From the NCBI GenBank assembly GCA_002452095.1, contig DKEG01000039.1, positions 169-24,696 on the forward strand: 24,528 nt of DNA, read 5' to 3'. The notes under the pieces were generated by a model. It worked only from the letters and a program-made list of their open reading frames with translations, did no database searches and had not been told where the DNA came from. The stretch's first letter is position 1; every line of letters begins with the position of its first letter. Below, piece after piece: positions 1 through 8,732 of this stretch. Source of the DNA: Bacteroidales bacterium UBA6828. GTDB taxonomy: Bacteria > Bacteroidota > Bacteroidia > Bacteroidales > Paludibacteraceae. Made by a program: the position numbers and the translations under genes.

Positions 1-67
1 CGTAATCGGTATTATGAGGTATGGTTTTGCATATTCTGTATATTCGGGACGAATTATGCAGGCGGTG

Positions 68-98
68 TTGCTTATGTCAGAAAATTGTTGTAACTTTG
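68..98 (+). promoter_or_regulatory. Bacteroidetes-type promoter of the polysaccharide export genes
   Basis: TTG at 68-70 and TAACTTTG at 91-98 are separated by 20 nt, matching the -33/-7 consensus (TTG, 19-21 nt, TAnnTTTG) known for the primary sigma factor of Bacteroidetes. The first downstream gene starts at 151, which leaves a leader of roughly 45-50 nt. Bases 1-67 show no gene or other recognisable signal. Confidence 0.75.
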
Positions 99-150
99 CA
101 CGCTTTTTAACTAATTTACTTACAATACTTTTTTAGTTTAAGACCTTCTT

Positions 151-948
151 ATGAGAAAAACATCCCGATTGTTAGTGCTTTTATTGGCGGCTGCGGCGTT
201 TAGCAGTTGCGTTACGCAAAAGCAAATGACCTATTTCCGCGAGGTGGATACCGCGACGGCAGACAGTGTAAACAAAGTGTTTGAGGCGCAGATTGACCCG
301 ATTATCAAGGCGGGCGATGCGCTTTCTATTACTGTATCTGCGCTTGATCAGGAAGCGGTGGTGCCATATAATTTGCCGACAGTGGTTTTTGCCAATCCCG
401 GCAGTAGTCAGTTGACCACTACTCCCAGTCTGCAATACTATACCGTGGGTGCGGACGGCAAAATAGAGTTCCCTGTATTGGGCAAAATTTCCGTACTCGG
501 ACTCAAAACGACCGAGGTGGTGAACCTCTTAGAGGAAAAACTATCAACGCAGATAGTCAATCCGATGGTGATTGTGCAGTTGATTAACGCCAAAGTAACG
601 GTGATGGGTGAGGTGAACCGTCCCGGACAATATACTATGCCCAACGGGCGTATGACCTTGCTGGACGCACTCGGTGCAGCGGGCGACTTGTCGATATATG
701 GCAAGCGCGACAATGTGCTGATAACCCGCGAGACCAACGGCAAACTGGAGTTCCACCGTCTGAACCTAAACTCGGACGAACTGTTTACATCTCCCTATTA
801 TTATTTGCAGCAGAATGATGTGATATATGTATCGCCGAACAAAGTGCGTGCAATCAGCAGTCAGAACATCGGCTTGTGGCTGAGTATGGTAAGTACCGTT
901 GCGAGTGCCGCCACGGTGATTGTTACCGTGGTTAATGCTGCAAAATAA
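151..948 (+). CDS. Polysaccharide biosynthesis/export lipoprotein (Wza-like)
   Basis: 265 aa. The N-terminus is a lipoprotein signal peptide (MRKTSR, then a leucine/alanine-rich core) ending in the lipobox FSSC, so the mature protein should be lipid-anchored at Cys20. Residues about 45-150 resemble the polysaccharide export domain (IIKAGDALSITVSAL near the start, then GADGKIEFPVLGKI). Residues about 150-230 resemble an SLBB soluble ligand-binding domain (VTVMGEVNRPGQYTMPNGRM, LLDALGAAGDL). A hydrophobic C-terminal segment (about 240-262) fits the outer-membrane-spanning end of Wza-family proteins. In the family this protein forms the outer-membrane channel for capsule or exopolysaccharide and works with an inner-membrane Wzc partner, which is the next gene. 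It has its own upstream promoter, and the pair probably forms one transcript. No glycosyltransferases are in the window, so the polymer cannot be named. Confidence 0.9.
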   Translation: MRKTSRLLVLLLAAAAFSSCVTQKQMTYFREVDTATADSVNKVFEAQIDPIIKAGDALSITVSALDQEAVVPYNLPTVVFANPGSSQLTTTPSLQYYTVGADGKIEFPVLGKISVLGLKTTEVVNLLEEKLSTQIVNPMVIVQLINAKVTVMGEVNRPGQYTMPNGRMTLLDALGAAGDLSIYGKRDNVLITRETNGKLEFHRLNLNSDELFTSPYYYLQQNDVIYVSPNKVRAISSQNIGLWLSMVSTVASAATVIVTVVNAAK

Positions 949-1011
949 TTATGAATTATGAATTGTCGGCTTTTTCATTACATATTACGCATTAAGAATT
1001 ACGCATTGAAT
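948..1011. repeat. 7-bp-period tandem repeat between export genes
   Basis: Two ATTATGA units at 948-961 are followed by a related unit. Five further 7-bp units run without a break from 977 to 1011 (attacat, attacgc, attaaga, attacgc, attgaat), one base before the start codon of the next gene. The dominant unit ATTACGC is, on the other strand, a rotation of the AATGCGT unit found inside hsdR at 11352-11386. Confidence 0.75.
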
Positions 1012-1012
1012 T

Positions 1013-3322
1013 ATGGCACAGGAAATAAATAACAATAACGAAATAGATGTTCGTAAGATTTGCTGCGATGTGCTGGCGCATTGGTGGTGGTTTGCAATAG
1101 GGGTGGTACTCTGCTGCGGATTAGGTGTATTTTATGTAGTACGCACCACGCCGAAACTGACTACGCGGGGGGCGATTATGCTGCGGCAGAAAGGCGATGA
1201 GAGTCTGGCGGGACAATTGGAATCCCTCAGTATGCTGGGGCTGGGTAATAACGGCGCAGCGAGCGACGAGGTGGTGGTGCTTCAGTCGCGCGACTTGATG
1301 CATCAGGCACTGGATGCCTTGGATCTGTGGAATACCTATTATGTGAAAGACGGAATGCGCTGGGTAGGCGAGTATCCTAATCATACATTCACTGTAGAAC
1401 CCGTAGAGATAACAGAGAAAGCCAAGAAACGCGGCAGTTACAAGGTAACCATCAAGGTGCTGGACGACGGGTATAAGATTAAGGTGAGACAAAAGAGATT
1501 CTATCACTCAACCACCAAGGTGGCAGACTTGAAGGAGCCGATAGAGACCTGCGTGGGTACGCTTCGCATTACTCAAAACCGCCCTATACAAGAGGACAGA
1601 ACGGAATATCGCACCGTTTGTACCCCGAAGCCGTCTGTGGTAGATCAGTATCGGGCGGCGGTAAGTATCGCATTGGAGAAGAAAGAATCGAACATCATCA
1701 ATCTGACCACCACATCGAATATACCCGGGCGCGATGTGGCACTGCTCAACAAGTTGATAGAGCAGTACAACCTCAATACCGTAGTGGACAAGAATATCAT
1801 TGCAACCAACACGGCGGCGTTTATTGATGAGCGACTGACGATTATCTCGCGCGAACTGAGCGATGCTGAGGATGCAGTGGCTGCATATAAGACGAAGAAC
1901 AACCTGACCGATCTGTCGGAAGAGGCAAAGATATTCCTGCAAGCCAACAGCGATGAGCAGAAGGAATTGGCGGATGTGGAGACACAACTCAACCTGGTGA
2001 ACTATATTGAAGATTTTCTGAAGGACGACACCAAGCGTTTCAGCCTGATTCCCGCCAATATAGGTATTACCGATGCTTCGCTGACTTCTTTTATCGGGGA
2101 ATACAACACGCTGTTGCTGCAGCGTATGCGCGTGCTCCGCACGGCTACCGACAACAACCCCGTGGTGGAACAACTCAACGACCAGTTGATCAGTATGCGG
2201 CAGAATATCATTGCCAGTATCGCTTCGGTGCGCGAGAGCCTGACTATTACCCGTGACGGGTTGCGCCAGCGTGACAGCCGGTTTAACGCCCGCATCAAAT
2301 CGGTGCCCAACCAAGAGCGGCAGTATGTACAGATCAAGCGCCAGCAGGAACTCAAAGAGGAGATCTATCTGTTCCTCTATCAGAAGCGCGAAGAGAATGC
2401 CCTGATGCTTGCCGCAACGGCAACGCCCGCCAAAATAATAGATACGCCCAAAGCGGATACGGGCAGCGGAAGTCCGAAAATGAAGATGGTACTGCTGGTA
2501 TGTCTCTTTCTCGGGTTGGCGATTCCTGCGGGTATATTATATATATGGAGTCTGTTTAACAACAAGATAGACCACGCTAAAGAGTATGAACAGTTGATAC
2601 ATACCGCCTTTGCGGGACAGATACCTGAGAACTCGCGAGGCAAGCATATCGCTATCAGCGAAGGGGAATCGACGATGTCGGCGGAGTTGTTCCGCCTGTT
2701 GCGTACTAATTTGCGATTTATATTGCCCGCCGAAGTGCAGCATCCTGTGATACTGGTTACATCGTGTATCAATGGTGAGGGCAAATCGTATATTGCTACC
2801 AACATAGCCTTGTCGCTGGCATTGCTGGACAAGAAAGTGGTGTTGGTGGGCTTGGATATACGCAAGCCGATGCTGGCAAAATACTTCGGTTTGAGCAACA
2901 AAGGATGTTTGACGAGTTATCTGTCGGACGATTCGTTTACGGTGGATGATACCATTCAGCCATCAGGAGCGCACAAGAACTTGGATATTATCCCTGCCGG
3001 GGTGATACCGCCCAACCCTGCCGAACTGTTGCAAACGGAGCGTCTGGATATGCTCTTTGCCGAATTGCGCAAGCGATACGATTATATCATTGTGGATACG
3101 GCACCGGTGGCTATGGTGAGCGACACGTTCCAACTCGACCGTATAGCGGATATGACGCTGTTTGTGAGTCGTGCCAACTATACTCCGCGCGAGATGATCG
3201 ATTTTATCAATCAGATAGCCGAACAGAAACGGCTGAAGAACATAGCCTGTGTATTCAACGGCGTAAAGAACGCCAAAGCAGGTTATGGCTATGGTTACGG
3301 CTACAGCAGTGCGAAAAAATAA
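1013..3322 (+). CDS. Polysaccharide chain-length regulator / BY tyrosine kinase (Wzc-like)
   Basis: 769 aa. Inner-membrane co-polymerase with a cytoplasmic bacterial tyrosine-kinase domain. There is an N-terminal Wzz-type region with a first membrane helix at about 24-45, and a long periplasmic coiled-coil region (about 260-440). A second helix lies at about 490-512 (MVLLVCLFLGLAIPAGILYI). In the kinase domain, Walker A is SCINGEGKS (about 584-592), Walker A' is VVLVGLDIRKP (about 610-620) and Walker B is YDYIIVDTAP (about 686-695). The tail GYGYGYGYSSAKK (757-769) is a tyrosine cluster of the type autophosphorylated in this family. It follows the Wza-like gene by 64 bp of 7-bp repeat and is probably co-transcribed. 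Kinase and co-polymerase being fused in one chain is the usual proteobacterial and Bacteroidetes arrangement. No phosphatase gene is nearby. Confidence 0.92.
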   Translation: MAQEINNNNEIDVRKICCDVLAHWWWFAIGVVLCCGLGVFYVVRTTPKLTTRGAIMLRQKGDESLAGQLESLSMLGLGNNGAASDEVVVLQSRDLMHQALDALDLWNTYYVKDGMRWVGEYPNHTFTVEPVEITEKAKKRGSYKVTIKVLDDGYKIKVRQKRFYHSTTKVADLKEPIETCVGTLRITQNRPIQEDRTEYRTVCTPKPSVVDQYRAAVSIALEKKESNIINLTTTSNIPGRDVALLNKLIEQYNLNTVVDKNIIATNTAAFIDERLTIISRELSDAEDAVAAYKTKNNLTDLSEEAKIFLQANSDEQKELADVETQLNLVNYIEDFLKDDTKRFSLIPANIGITDASLTSFIGEYNTLLLQRMRVLRTATDNNPVVEQLNDQLISMRQNIIASIASVRESLTITRDGLRQRDSRFNARIKSVPNQERQYVQIKRQQELKEEIYLFLYQKREENALMLAATATPAKIIDTPKADTGSGSPKMKMVLLVCLFLGLAIPAGILYIWSLFNNKIDHAKEYEQLIHTAFAGQIPENSRGKHIAISEGESTMSAELFRLLRTNLRFILPAEVQHPVILVTSCINGEGKSYIATNIALSLALLDKKVVLVGLDIRKPMLAKYFGLSNKGCLTSYLSDDSFTVDDTIQPSGAHKNLDIIPAGVIPPNPAELLQTERLDMLFAELRKRYDYIIVDTAPVAMVSDTFQLDRIADMTLFVSRANYTPREMIDFINQIAEQKRLKNIACVFNGVKNAKAGYGYGYGYSSAKK

Positions 3323-3326
3323 AGAC

Positions 3327-3371
3327 CTGAATGTCCTTAGAGACCTTAGGGTCCATTAGTCTGTAGTCTGA
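3327..3371. repeat. 9-bp-period tandem repeat, site 1
   Basis: Five 9-bp units (ctgaatgtc, cttagagac, cttagggtc, cattagtct, gtagtctga) fill the 52-bp gap between the kinase gene and topB. Related arrays are at 5412-5474, 13262-13306 and 15946-15974. This copy is the most degenerate. Confidence 0.6.
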
Positions 3372-3374
3372 AAT

Positions 3375-5384
3375 ATGATAGTTTGTGTAGCGGAGAAACC
3401 CTCTGTGGGGCAGTATATTGCAAAGGTGCTGGGGGCAACCCAACGCCGAGACGGCTATTTTGAGGGGAACGGCTATTGCGTTACATGGACTTTCGGACAT
3501 CTCTGTGCGTTGCTCGACCCGCAGGAATATACCGACCAATGGAAGAACTGGAACCTCAGTTCGCTCCCGATGATACCGCAGCGTTTCAGTATCAAAGTGA
3601 ACGGTGACGAAGGAGTACACAAGCAATTCAATGTGATCAAATCGCTTATAGCTCAAGCCAACGAGGTGATCAACTGCGGTGATGCCGGGCAGGAGGGCGA
3701 ACTGATACAACGCTGGGTGTATCAGAAAGCGGGCTGCAAAATACCTGTGAAGCGTCTGTGGGTCAGTTCGCTGACCGAAGAGGCAATTGCCGAGGGTTTC
3801 AAGAAACTGAAAGACCAGTCGGAATACCAGCACCTCTACGAGGCGGGACTGATGCGCGCTATTGGGGACTGGCTGCTTGGTATGAACGCTACGCGTGCTT
3901 ATACCATTCGTTATGCGAAAGGAGTAGGGAAAGACAGACAGGTGCTGTCTATCGGGCGTGTGCAGACACCCACTCTGGCATTGGTGGTGAGGCGGCAAGC
4001 CGAGATAGAGAACTTTGTGCCGAAGACCTATTGGGAACTGAAGACCACCTATCGCAACACCCTTTTTTCGGCACAACTGCCCGCCGAGGAGGACGAATAT
4101 GCCATTACCTCCCTCGAACAGGGACAGGCATTGGTGGAGTCTATCAAAAATAGCCCGCTGACAATCACATCGGTTGAGAAGAAGAAAGGCACTGAGTCGG
4201 CTCCCAAACTTTTTGATCTGACAAGTCTGCAGGTGGAGTGCAACAAGAAATATGCTTTTTCTGCCGACCAGACGCTGAAACTCATTCAGTCGCTCTACGA
4301 GAAGCGTATCACTACCTATCCGCGTGTGGATACCACCTACCTGAGCGATGACATCTATCCGAAGATACCTGCTACGCTGGCGGGTATCAAGGATTTCTAT
4401 CCGCAAGCAACGCCTTTGCTCGGCTTGAAAGCCGATGGAAAGAAAGGCGCAGGTTCGCTGCCCAAATCAAAGAAAGTATTTGATAACAAGAAGGTTACCG
4501 ACCACCATGCGATTATTCCGACCGGTCAGCGCCCCGATGCGTTGACTGCCGATGAGCGCAAGGTGTTCGATCTGGTGGCATTGCGTTTTATCGGCGTGTT
4601 CTACCCTGATTGTGAGGTGAGCAATACCACGGTGCTGGCAGAGGTACCCCGCACGGGAATTGCAGAGAATGACGATCTGAAAAAGGTAGTTTTCAAGGTA
4701 ACAGGCAGGCAGATACTAAAACCCGGCTGGAGAGAGATTTATACCGGCTCCAACTCCCCCGATCAAAACTCCCCCAATCCCCTCAAAGAGGGGACTGAAA
4801 GCACGGACGGAGAAGATACCTCTGTTGAAAGCAAGACTCTTCCTGTTTTTGTGAAAGGGGAGAGTGGGGAGCATATACCGCAACTGCAGGAGAAAACCAC
4901 CACACCGCCGAAGTACTACACCGAAGCAACGCTTCTCCGGGCAATGGAGACGGCGGGTAAAACGGTGGATGATGAGGAACTGCGCGATGCAATGAAAGAG
5001 AACGGCATCGGGCGACCGTCCACCCGCGCGGCAATCATTGAGAAACTCTACCAGCGCAAGTATATTGTCAAGCAGGGCAAATCCATTCGTGCTACACCAC
5101 TGGGGATTGACCTGATACATACGATCATTTCGCCCCTGCTGAAGTCGGCAGAACTGACGGGGCGTTGGGAAAAGAAACTGCGTGAGATAGAGCGCGGCGA
5201 ATATACGGCGCAGCAGTTTCTGGACGAACTGAAAACGATGACCGCCGATGTGGTGCGCGAAGTGAAAGCCAACAAAGCGGGTATGCTCTGTCCTGTCTGC
5301 AGAAAGGGTACCATCATTCGCGGTAATACCCGCTACGGCTGCTCCCGCTGGCGCGAGGGCTGCACCTACGCCGAACCGTTTTGA
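3375..5384 (+). CDS. topB: DNA topoisomerase III
   Basis: 669 aa, type IA topoisomerase that decatenates and relaxes DNA by single-strand passage. A TOPRIM domain begins at residue 1 (VCVAEKPSVGQYIAKVLGA) and includes the metal-binding motif DAGQEGEL (103-110). The catalytic tyrosine is Y315 in RITTYPRVDTTYLSDD. SIGRVQTPTLALV (192-204) and TDHHAIIPT are further family motifs. Residues about 515-585 contain YTEATLLRAMETAGK and NGIGRPSTRAAIIEKLYQR, typical of the family. The C-terminus holds one four-cysteine zinc-finger-like module (CPVC, then GCSRWREGC). Residues about 457-490 are a polar, proline- and acid-rich linker encoded by GC-tract repeats (see 4752-4793). The gene shows no promoter of its own; a 9-bp repeat lies just upstream. 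Topoisomerase III is chromosomal in Bacteroidetes but also common on mobile elements; nothing else here suggests an element. Confidence 0.95.
   Translation: MIVCVAEKPSVGQYIAKVLGATQRRDGYFEGNGYCVTWTFGHLCALLDPQEYTDQWKNWNLSSLPMIPQRFSIKVNGDEGVHKQFNVIKSLIAQANEVINCGDAGQEGELIQRWVYQKAGCKIPVKRLWVSSLTEEAIAEGFKKLKDQSEYQHLYEAGLMRAIGDWLLGMNATRAYTIRYAKGVGKDRQVLSIGRVQTPTLALVVRRQAEIENFVPKTYWELKTTYRNTLFSAQLPAEEDEYAITSLEQGQALVESIKNSPLTITSVEKKKGTESAPKLFDLTSLQVECNKKYAFSADQTLKLIQSLYEKRITTYPRVDTTYLSDDIYPKIPATLAGIKDFYPQATPLLGLKADGKKGAGSLPKSKKVFDNKKVTDHHAIIPTGQRPDALTADERKVFDLVALRFIGVFYPDCEVSNTTVLAEVPRTGIAENDDLKKVVFKVTGRQILKPGWREIYTGSNSPDQNSPNPLKEGTESTDGEDTSVESKTLPVFVKGESGEHIPQLQEKTTTPPKYYTEATLLRAMETAGKTVDDEELRDAMKENGIGRPSTRAAIIEKLYQRKYIVKQGKSIRATPLGIDLIHTIISPLLKSAELTGRWEKKLREIERGEYTAQQFLDELKTMTADVVREVKANKAGMLCPVCRKGTIIRGNTRYGCSRWREGCTYAEPF
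4752..4793. repeat. C-tract/palindrome segment encoding the TopB linker
   Basis: Two copies of AACTCCCCC-like sequence (4752-4759 and 4768-4775) are followed by a perfect palindrome, CCCCTC (4779-4784), AAA, GAGGGG (4788-4793). It lies in frame in topB and encodes a polar stretch NSPDQNSPNPLKEGTES that does not look like conserved topoisomerase sequence. The purine-rich stretch at 4854-4871 is roughly its inverse but encodes the conserved-looking FVKGESG, so it is probably not part of an insertion. Confidence 0.45.
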
Positions 5385-5411
5385 CTGTTTTTTAGTCCTT
5401 AACGACCTACC

Positions 5412-5474
5412 TTGATGTCATTAATGTCATTAAAGTCATTAAGGACGTTAAAGACCCTAAAGACCTTAAAGACC
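5412..5474. repeat. 9-bp-period tandem repeat, site 2, upstream of hsdM
   Basis: Seven 9-bp units in perfect register: ttgatgtca, ttaatgtca, ttaaagtca, ttaaggacg, ttaaagacc, ctaaagacc, ttaaagacc. One more related unit is at 5399-5407. The array ends 9 bp before the hsdM start codon. Because 9 bp is three codons, it stays open in the hsdM frame and would encode a repetitive Leu/Lys/Thr peptide, which produces a misleading 24-residue N-terminal extension. Confidence 0.85.
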
Positions 5475-5483
5475 CTATCCGCT

Positions 5484-6932
5484 ATGCAATACGAATCTAC
5501 CTTTAATGCCGTTGATGCCATTCTCCGCAACGAGGCTGGGTGTTCCAACGAGTTGGACTATATCGAGCAGACCTCGTGGCTGCTTTTCCTGAAGTATATC
5601 GACGATTGGGAGCAGGAATTGTCGCTCAATGCGATGCTCAACGGCAGCACCTACACCCGTATTATCCCCGCCGACCTGCAATGGTCGAGTTGGGCGGCAC
5701 CCAAAGACAAGGACGGCAACTTGGATGTTCTCCGTGCTATGACGGGCGACAGCCTTGTGCAGTTTGTCGATCATACGCTTTTCCCTACACTCCGCCGTTT
5801 CAAGGAGAGTGCCGCTGCCGGCAATACACTGGAGTATAAAATCGGCGAGATATTCACCGAACTGCGCAACAAGATCCAATCAGGCTACAACCTGCGGGAG
5901 ATTATCAATAAGATTGACACACTCCATTTCCGCTCGGCGGAAGACAAACACGAGATGAGCGTTCTCTACGAGGACAAGATCAAGCGTATGGGGAATGCGG
6001 GTCGCAACGGGGGCGAGTACTATACACCCCGTCCGCTTATCCGCACGATAGTGCGGGTGGTAGACCTGCGTATCGGCGAGACGGTCTATGACCCTGCCTG
6101 CGGTTCGGCGGGTTTTCTCTGCGAGGCATACAACTATATGCAGCAACAGGTGCAATCGACCGCCGACATAGAGACGCTGCAGAAAAACACGTTCTTCGGC
6201 GTGGAGAAGAAAGGGCTGCCGTATATCATCGCCACGATGAATATGATCTTCCACGGCGTGGCGGCGCCGAACATCATGCGCGGCAACAGTCTCACCCGCT
6301 CGCTCTCGTCCGTACAGGAGTGCGATCGCAAGGATGTGATACTGGCTAACCCGCCTTTCGGCGGCAGCGAGCGGGCGGAGGTGCAGCAGAACTTCGACAT
6401 CCGCACGGGCGAAACGGCGTATATGTTTATGCAGCATTTTATCAAGATGCTGCGTACCGGCGGGCGTGCGGCGATTGTTATCAAAAACACGTTCCTGAGC
6501 AACGGCGATGCCGCCGAGGTGAGGAAACTGCTGATAGAGAAATGCAACCTCCATACGATTCTCGACCTGCCGAGCGGTGTCTTCACGGGCGCGGGCGTAA
6601 AGACCGTGGTGCTCTTTTTCACCAAGGGCGAGCAGACCCGCAATATATGGTACTACCAACTCAATCCCGGGCGCAACCTCGGCAAGACCAACGCCCTAAA
6701 CGAGGAGGACTTGGCGGAGTTTGTCGCCCTACAGAAAACCAAGGCGGACAGCGGGAACTCGTGGACGGTGGTGGCAACCAATCTCGGCGATGATTGCGAC
6801 CTGTCGGTCAAGAACCCGAACAAAGTAGAGGCGGCGGATACCCGCACCCCCGCTGACATCCTCCGCACTCTCTCCACCCTGCACGCCGACTCCGCACGGA
6901 TTATACAGGAAATAGAAGAAGGACTCAAATAA
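5484..6932 (+). CDS. hsdM: Type I restriction-modification methyltransferase subunit HsdM
   Basis: 482 aa from the start chosen here. DNA adenine N6-methyltransferase subunit that uses S-adenosylmethionine. The N-terminal HsdM helical domain (about 1-130) contains SWLLFLKYIDDWEQE. The catalytic domain has GGEYYTPRPLIRTIV (176-190), the SAM-binding motif I DPACGSAGF (203-211) and motif IV NPPFGG (289-294), the active-site loop typical of N6-adenine methylases. The reading frame extends upstream to 5412, but those 24 codons are translated 9-bp repeat. The ATG at 5484, beginning MQYESTFNAVDAIL, matches the start expected of the family. It is followed after 11 bp by fic, so the two are likely co-transcribed. 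The partner subunits HsdS and HsdR lie downstream after an insertion of three genes. Confidence 0.93.
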   Translation: MQYESTFNAVDAILRNEAGCSNELDYIEQTSWLLFLKYIDDWEQELSLNAMLNGSTYTRIIPADLQWSSWAAPKDKDGNLDVLRAMTGDSLVQFVDHTLFPTLRRFKESAAAGNTLEYKIGEIFTELRNKIQSGYNLREIINKIDTLHFRSAEDKHEMSVLYEDKIKRMGNAGRNGGEYYTPRPLIRTIVRVVDLRIGETVYDPACGSAGFLCEAYNYMQQQVQSTADIETLQKNTFFGVEKKGLPYIIATMNMIFHGVAAPNIMRGNSLTRSLSSVQECDRKDVILANPPFGGSERAEVQQNFDIRTGETAYMFMQHFIKMLRTGGRAAIVIKNTFLSNGDAAEVRKLLIEKCNLHTILDLPSGVFTGAGVKTVVLFFTKGEQTRNIWYYQLNPGRNLGKTNALNEEDLAEFVALQKTKADSGNSWTVVATNLGDDCDLSVKNPNKVEAADTRTPADILRTLSTLHADSARIIQEIEEGLK

Positions 6933-6943
6933 ACAGAACGGCT

Positions 6944-7966
6944 ATGTACACACCTCCTTTTACTACAACCGCCAAGGCGGTCAATCTGGTGGCTGAAATC
7001 TATTCGCAAATAGAGCGGTACGCTATCCGTTTGGAGCAGGAAGACTCCCTCCGCCTGCGCAAGATCAACCGGATAAAAACCATCCACAGCAGCCTTGCCA
7101 TAGAGGGAAATGCGCTCTCCGAAAACCAGGTACAGGAAATTATGGAGGGAAGGACGGTAATTGCTCCGCCCAAAGAGATACAGGAGGTAAAAAACGCCAT
7201 CCGTGCTTACGAATTATATCCTTCGCTCAATCCGTTTTCGATGAAAGATCTCTTGCGGACACATGGTGTGATGATGCAAAACATCATAGACGATGCAGGG
7301 CATTTCCGCCGCGGGGGCGTAGGCGTATTCGAGGGGGAACGTTGCATACATATGGCACCGCCTGCCGACCGCGTACCAACTTTAATACATAATTTGTTGG
7401 AATGGACGGAAAAAGCGGAAGACAATATGCTGATTCGCAGTTGCGTATTCCACTACGAGTTTGAATATATCCATCCTTTTGCCGACGGCAACGGTAGAAT
7501 GGGACGTATGTGGCAGTCGCTGCTGTTGGGCAAGGTCAGTCCTGTATTCCAGTATCTCCCTGTCGAGAATATGGTGTATGCCAACCAAACGGCATACTAT
7601 AATGCCATTGCGAAATCCACAAGCCGGACAGACAGCGCGCCGATGATAGAGTTTCTGCTCGGCGAGATATTGGCAGCCTTGAAAGCACATCAAGGTGCAC
7701 CTATCGAGAAGCAGGATGTCGGAATAAATGTCGGAATAAATGTCGGAATAAACAAGCCCGAACCGTTGAGTGAAAACGAGCAGATTATCCTGTCGCTATT
7801 GGCAAAGACCCCCCGCCTGTCCGCCTCGGTATTAGCCAAGCAGTTGGGTATCACCTCGCGCCAGTGTGAGCGTATGCTTGGCACGCTCAAGAAAAAAGGC
7901 TTGCTCACCCGTGTGGGTGCGAACAAATCGGGCTATTGGCAAGTAAATCTTGCAGCACCTAACTAA
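6944..7966 (+). CDS. Fic family protein with C-terminal winged-helix domain
   Basis: 340 aa. The Fic core motif is complete, HPFADGNGRMGR (177-188), with the catalytic His177 and the phosphate-binding GNGR; family members transfer AMP or another nucleotide to a hydroxyl on a target protein. The segment SSLAIEGN (49-56) matches the inhibitory (S/T)xxxE(G/N) motif, placed N-terminal to the Fic core, so the enzyme is probably auto-inhibited. A linker of three VGIN repeats (259-270) precedes a winged helix-turn-helix-like domain (about 274-335; LSASVLAKQLGITSRQCERMLGTLKKKGLL). It lies 11 bp after hsdM. Fic genes inside type I restriction loci are familiar in Bacteroidetes, but their role there is not settled; regulation or toxicity linked to the restriction system is inference. 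All key residues are present, so it is probably active. Confidence 0.92.
   Translation: MYTPPFTTTAKAVNLVAEIYSQIERYAIRLEQEDSLRLRKINRIKTIHSSLAIEGNALSENQVQEIMEGRTVIAPPKEIQEVKNAIRAYELYPSLNPFSMKDLLRTHGVMMQNIIDDAGHFRRGGVGVFEGERCIHMAPPADRVPTLIHNLLEWTEKAEDNMLIRSCVFHYEFEYIHPFADGNGRMGRMWQSLLLGKVSPVFQYLPVENMVYANQTAYYNAIAKSTSRTDSAPMIEFLLGEILAALKAHQGAPIEKQDVGINVGINVGINKPEPLSENEQIILSLLAKTPRLSASVLAKQLGITSRQCERMLGTLKKKGLLTRVGANKSGYWQVNLAAPN
7716..7751 (+). repeat. Three exact 12-bp repeats in the Fic linker
   Basis: The unit ATGTCGGAATAA occurs three times, head to tail and without a mismatch. It encodes the repeated tetrapeptide VGIN. Twelve bases are four codons, so copy-number change would alter linker length without breaking the frame. 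Confidence 0.9.
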
Positions 7967-8039
7967 AATTTTATATCTGTAAATATCAGAATAAATTCAA
8001 AATGCATATACAAGATTTTTAACATAGAATAGGCCAATT

Positions 8040-8729
8040 ATGACAGAGCAAAAAACATTCAATTTATATTGCGACGAGAGTACACACCTCGAACATGACG
8101 GACAACCATATATGTTGTATGGATATGTGAGTATTGCTTCTAACCAAATAAAAATGGCAAAAGAGCAAATACATAATATCCGCACAAAATATAATTACTT
8201 CGATGAGTTCAAATGGACAAACGTGCATACTGCCACCTATCCGGTATATAATGCATTATTGGAGTATTTTTTTATGACAGATATGAGTTTCCGTACTGTA
8301 ATAGTGGATAAATCGCAAATTGACAATACGCGCAAGGATTACACATACAACGATTTCTATTTCCGTATGTATTTCCAACTGCTGCATAATGAGGTTAGTT
8401 TGGAGAATATGTATAATGTCTATTTTGATATTAAGGATACCTGTAGCCAAGAGAAACTACATAATTTACAAAAAATCTTGCATTGGAATGCCAGTATTGG
8501 TAATTTCCAATTTATTCGTTCGCACGAAAGTTGTTTTTTGCAGATAGCAGATGTTTTAATGGGGGCTATCAATTATAATCTAAGGGTGGAAAAAGGCACC
8601 ATTAAAGGAACTTCTATTCCTAAATGCAAATTAGTGGAAATGATAAAGAAACAAACCAATATATCCTTGCAAGCGACTACCCCGAAAAGTACCAAAAAGT
8701 TTAATTTATTCTTTATCAAACTGAAATAA
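8040..8729 (+). CDS. DUF3800 domain protein, putative RNase H-fold nuclease
   Basis: 229 aa. The start NLYCDEST (8-15) with paired acidic residues D12/E13, the FDEFKW segment (54-59), the strand YFDIKD (128-133) and the late LQIADVLMGAINYNLR (167-182) match the layout of DUF3800 proteins. These are thought to have an RNase H-like fold with metal-binding acidic residues. The substrate is unknown. Base composition is clearly more AT-rich than hsdM or hsdR, which suggests separate acquisition. The next gene starts 4 bp after its stop, so the two are almost certainly co-translated. DUF3800 genes are often found near restriction systems and mobile elements, which fits a defence-related role, but no function can be assigned from sequence alone. 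No promoter could be found in the 73-bp AT-rich gap after fic. Confidence 0.8.
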   Translation: MTEQKTFNLYCDESTHLEHDGQPYMLYGYVSIASNQIKMAKEQIHNIRTKYNYFDEFKWTNVHTATYPVYNALLEYFFMTDMSFRTVIVDKSQIDNTRKDYTYNDFYFRMYFQLLHNEVSLENMYNVYFDIKDTCSQEKLHNLQKILHWNASIGNFQFIRSHESCFLQIADVLMGAINYNLRVEKGTIKGTSIPKCKLVEMIKKQTNISLQATTPKSTKKFNLFFIKLK

Positions 8730-8732
8730 AGT

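Noticed and set aside
5412..5483. Upstream start for hsdM adding 24 residues
   Set aside because: The extension is translated 9-bp repeat (Leu/Lys/Thr-rich) found in other spacers; the ATG at 5484 gives the normal family N-terminus.
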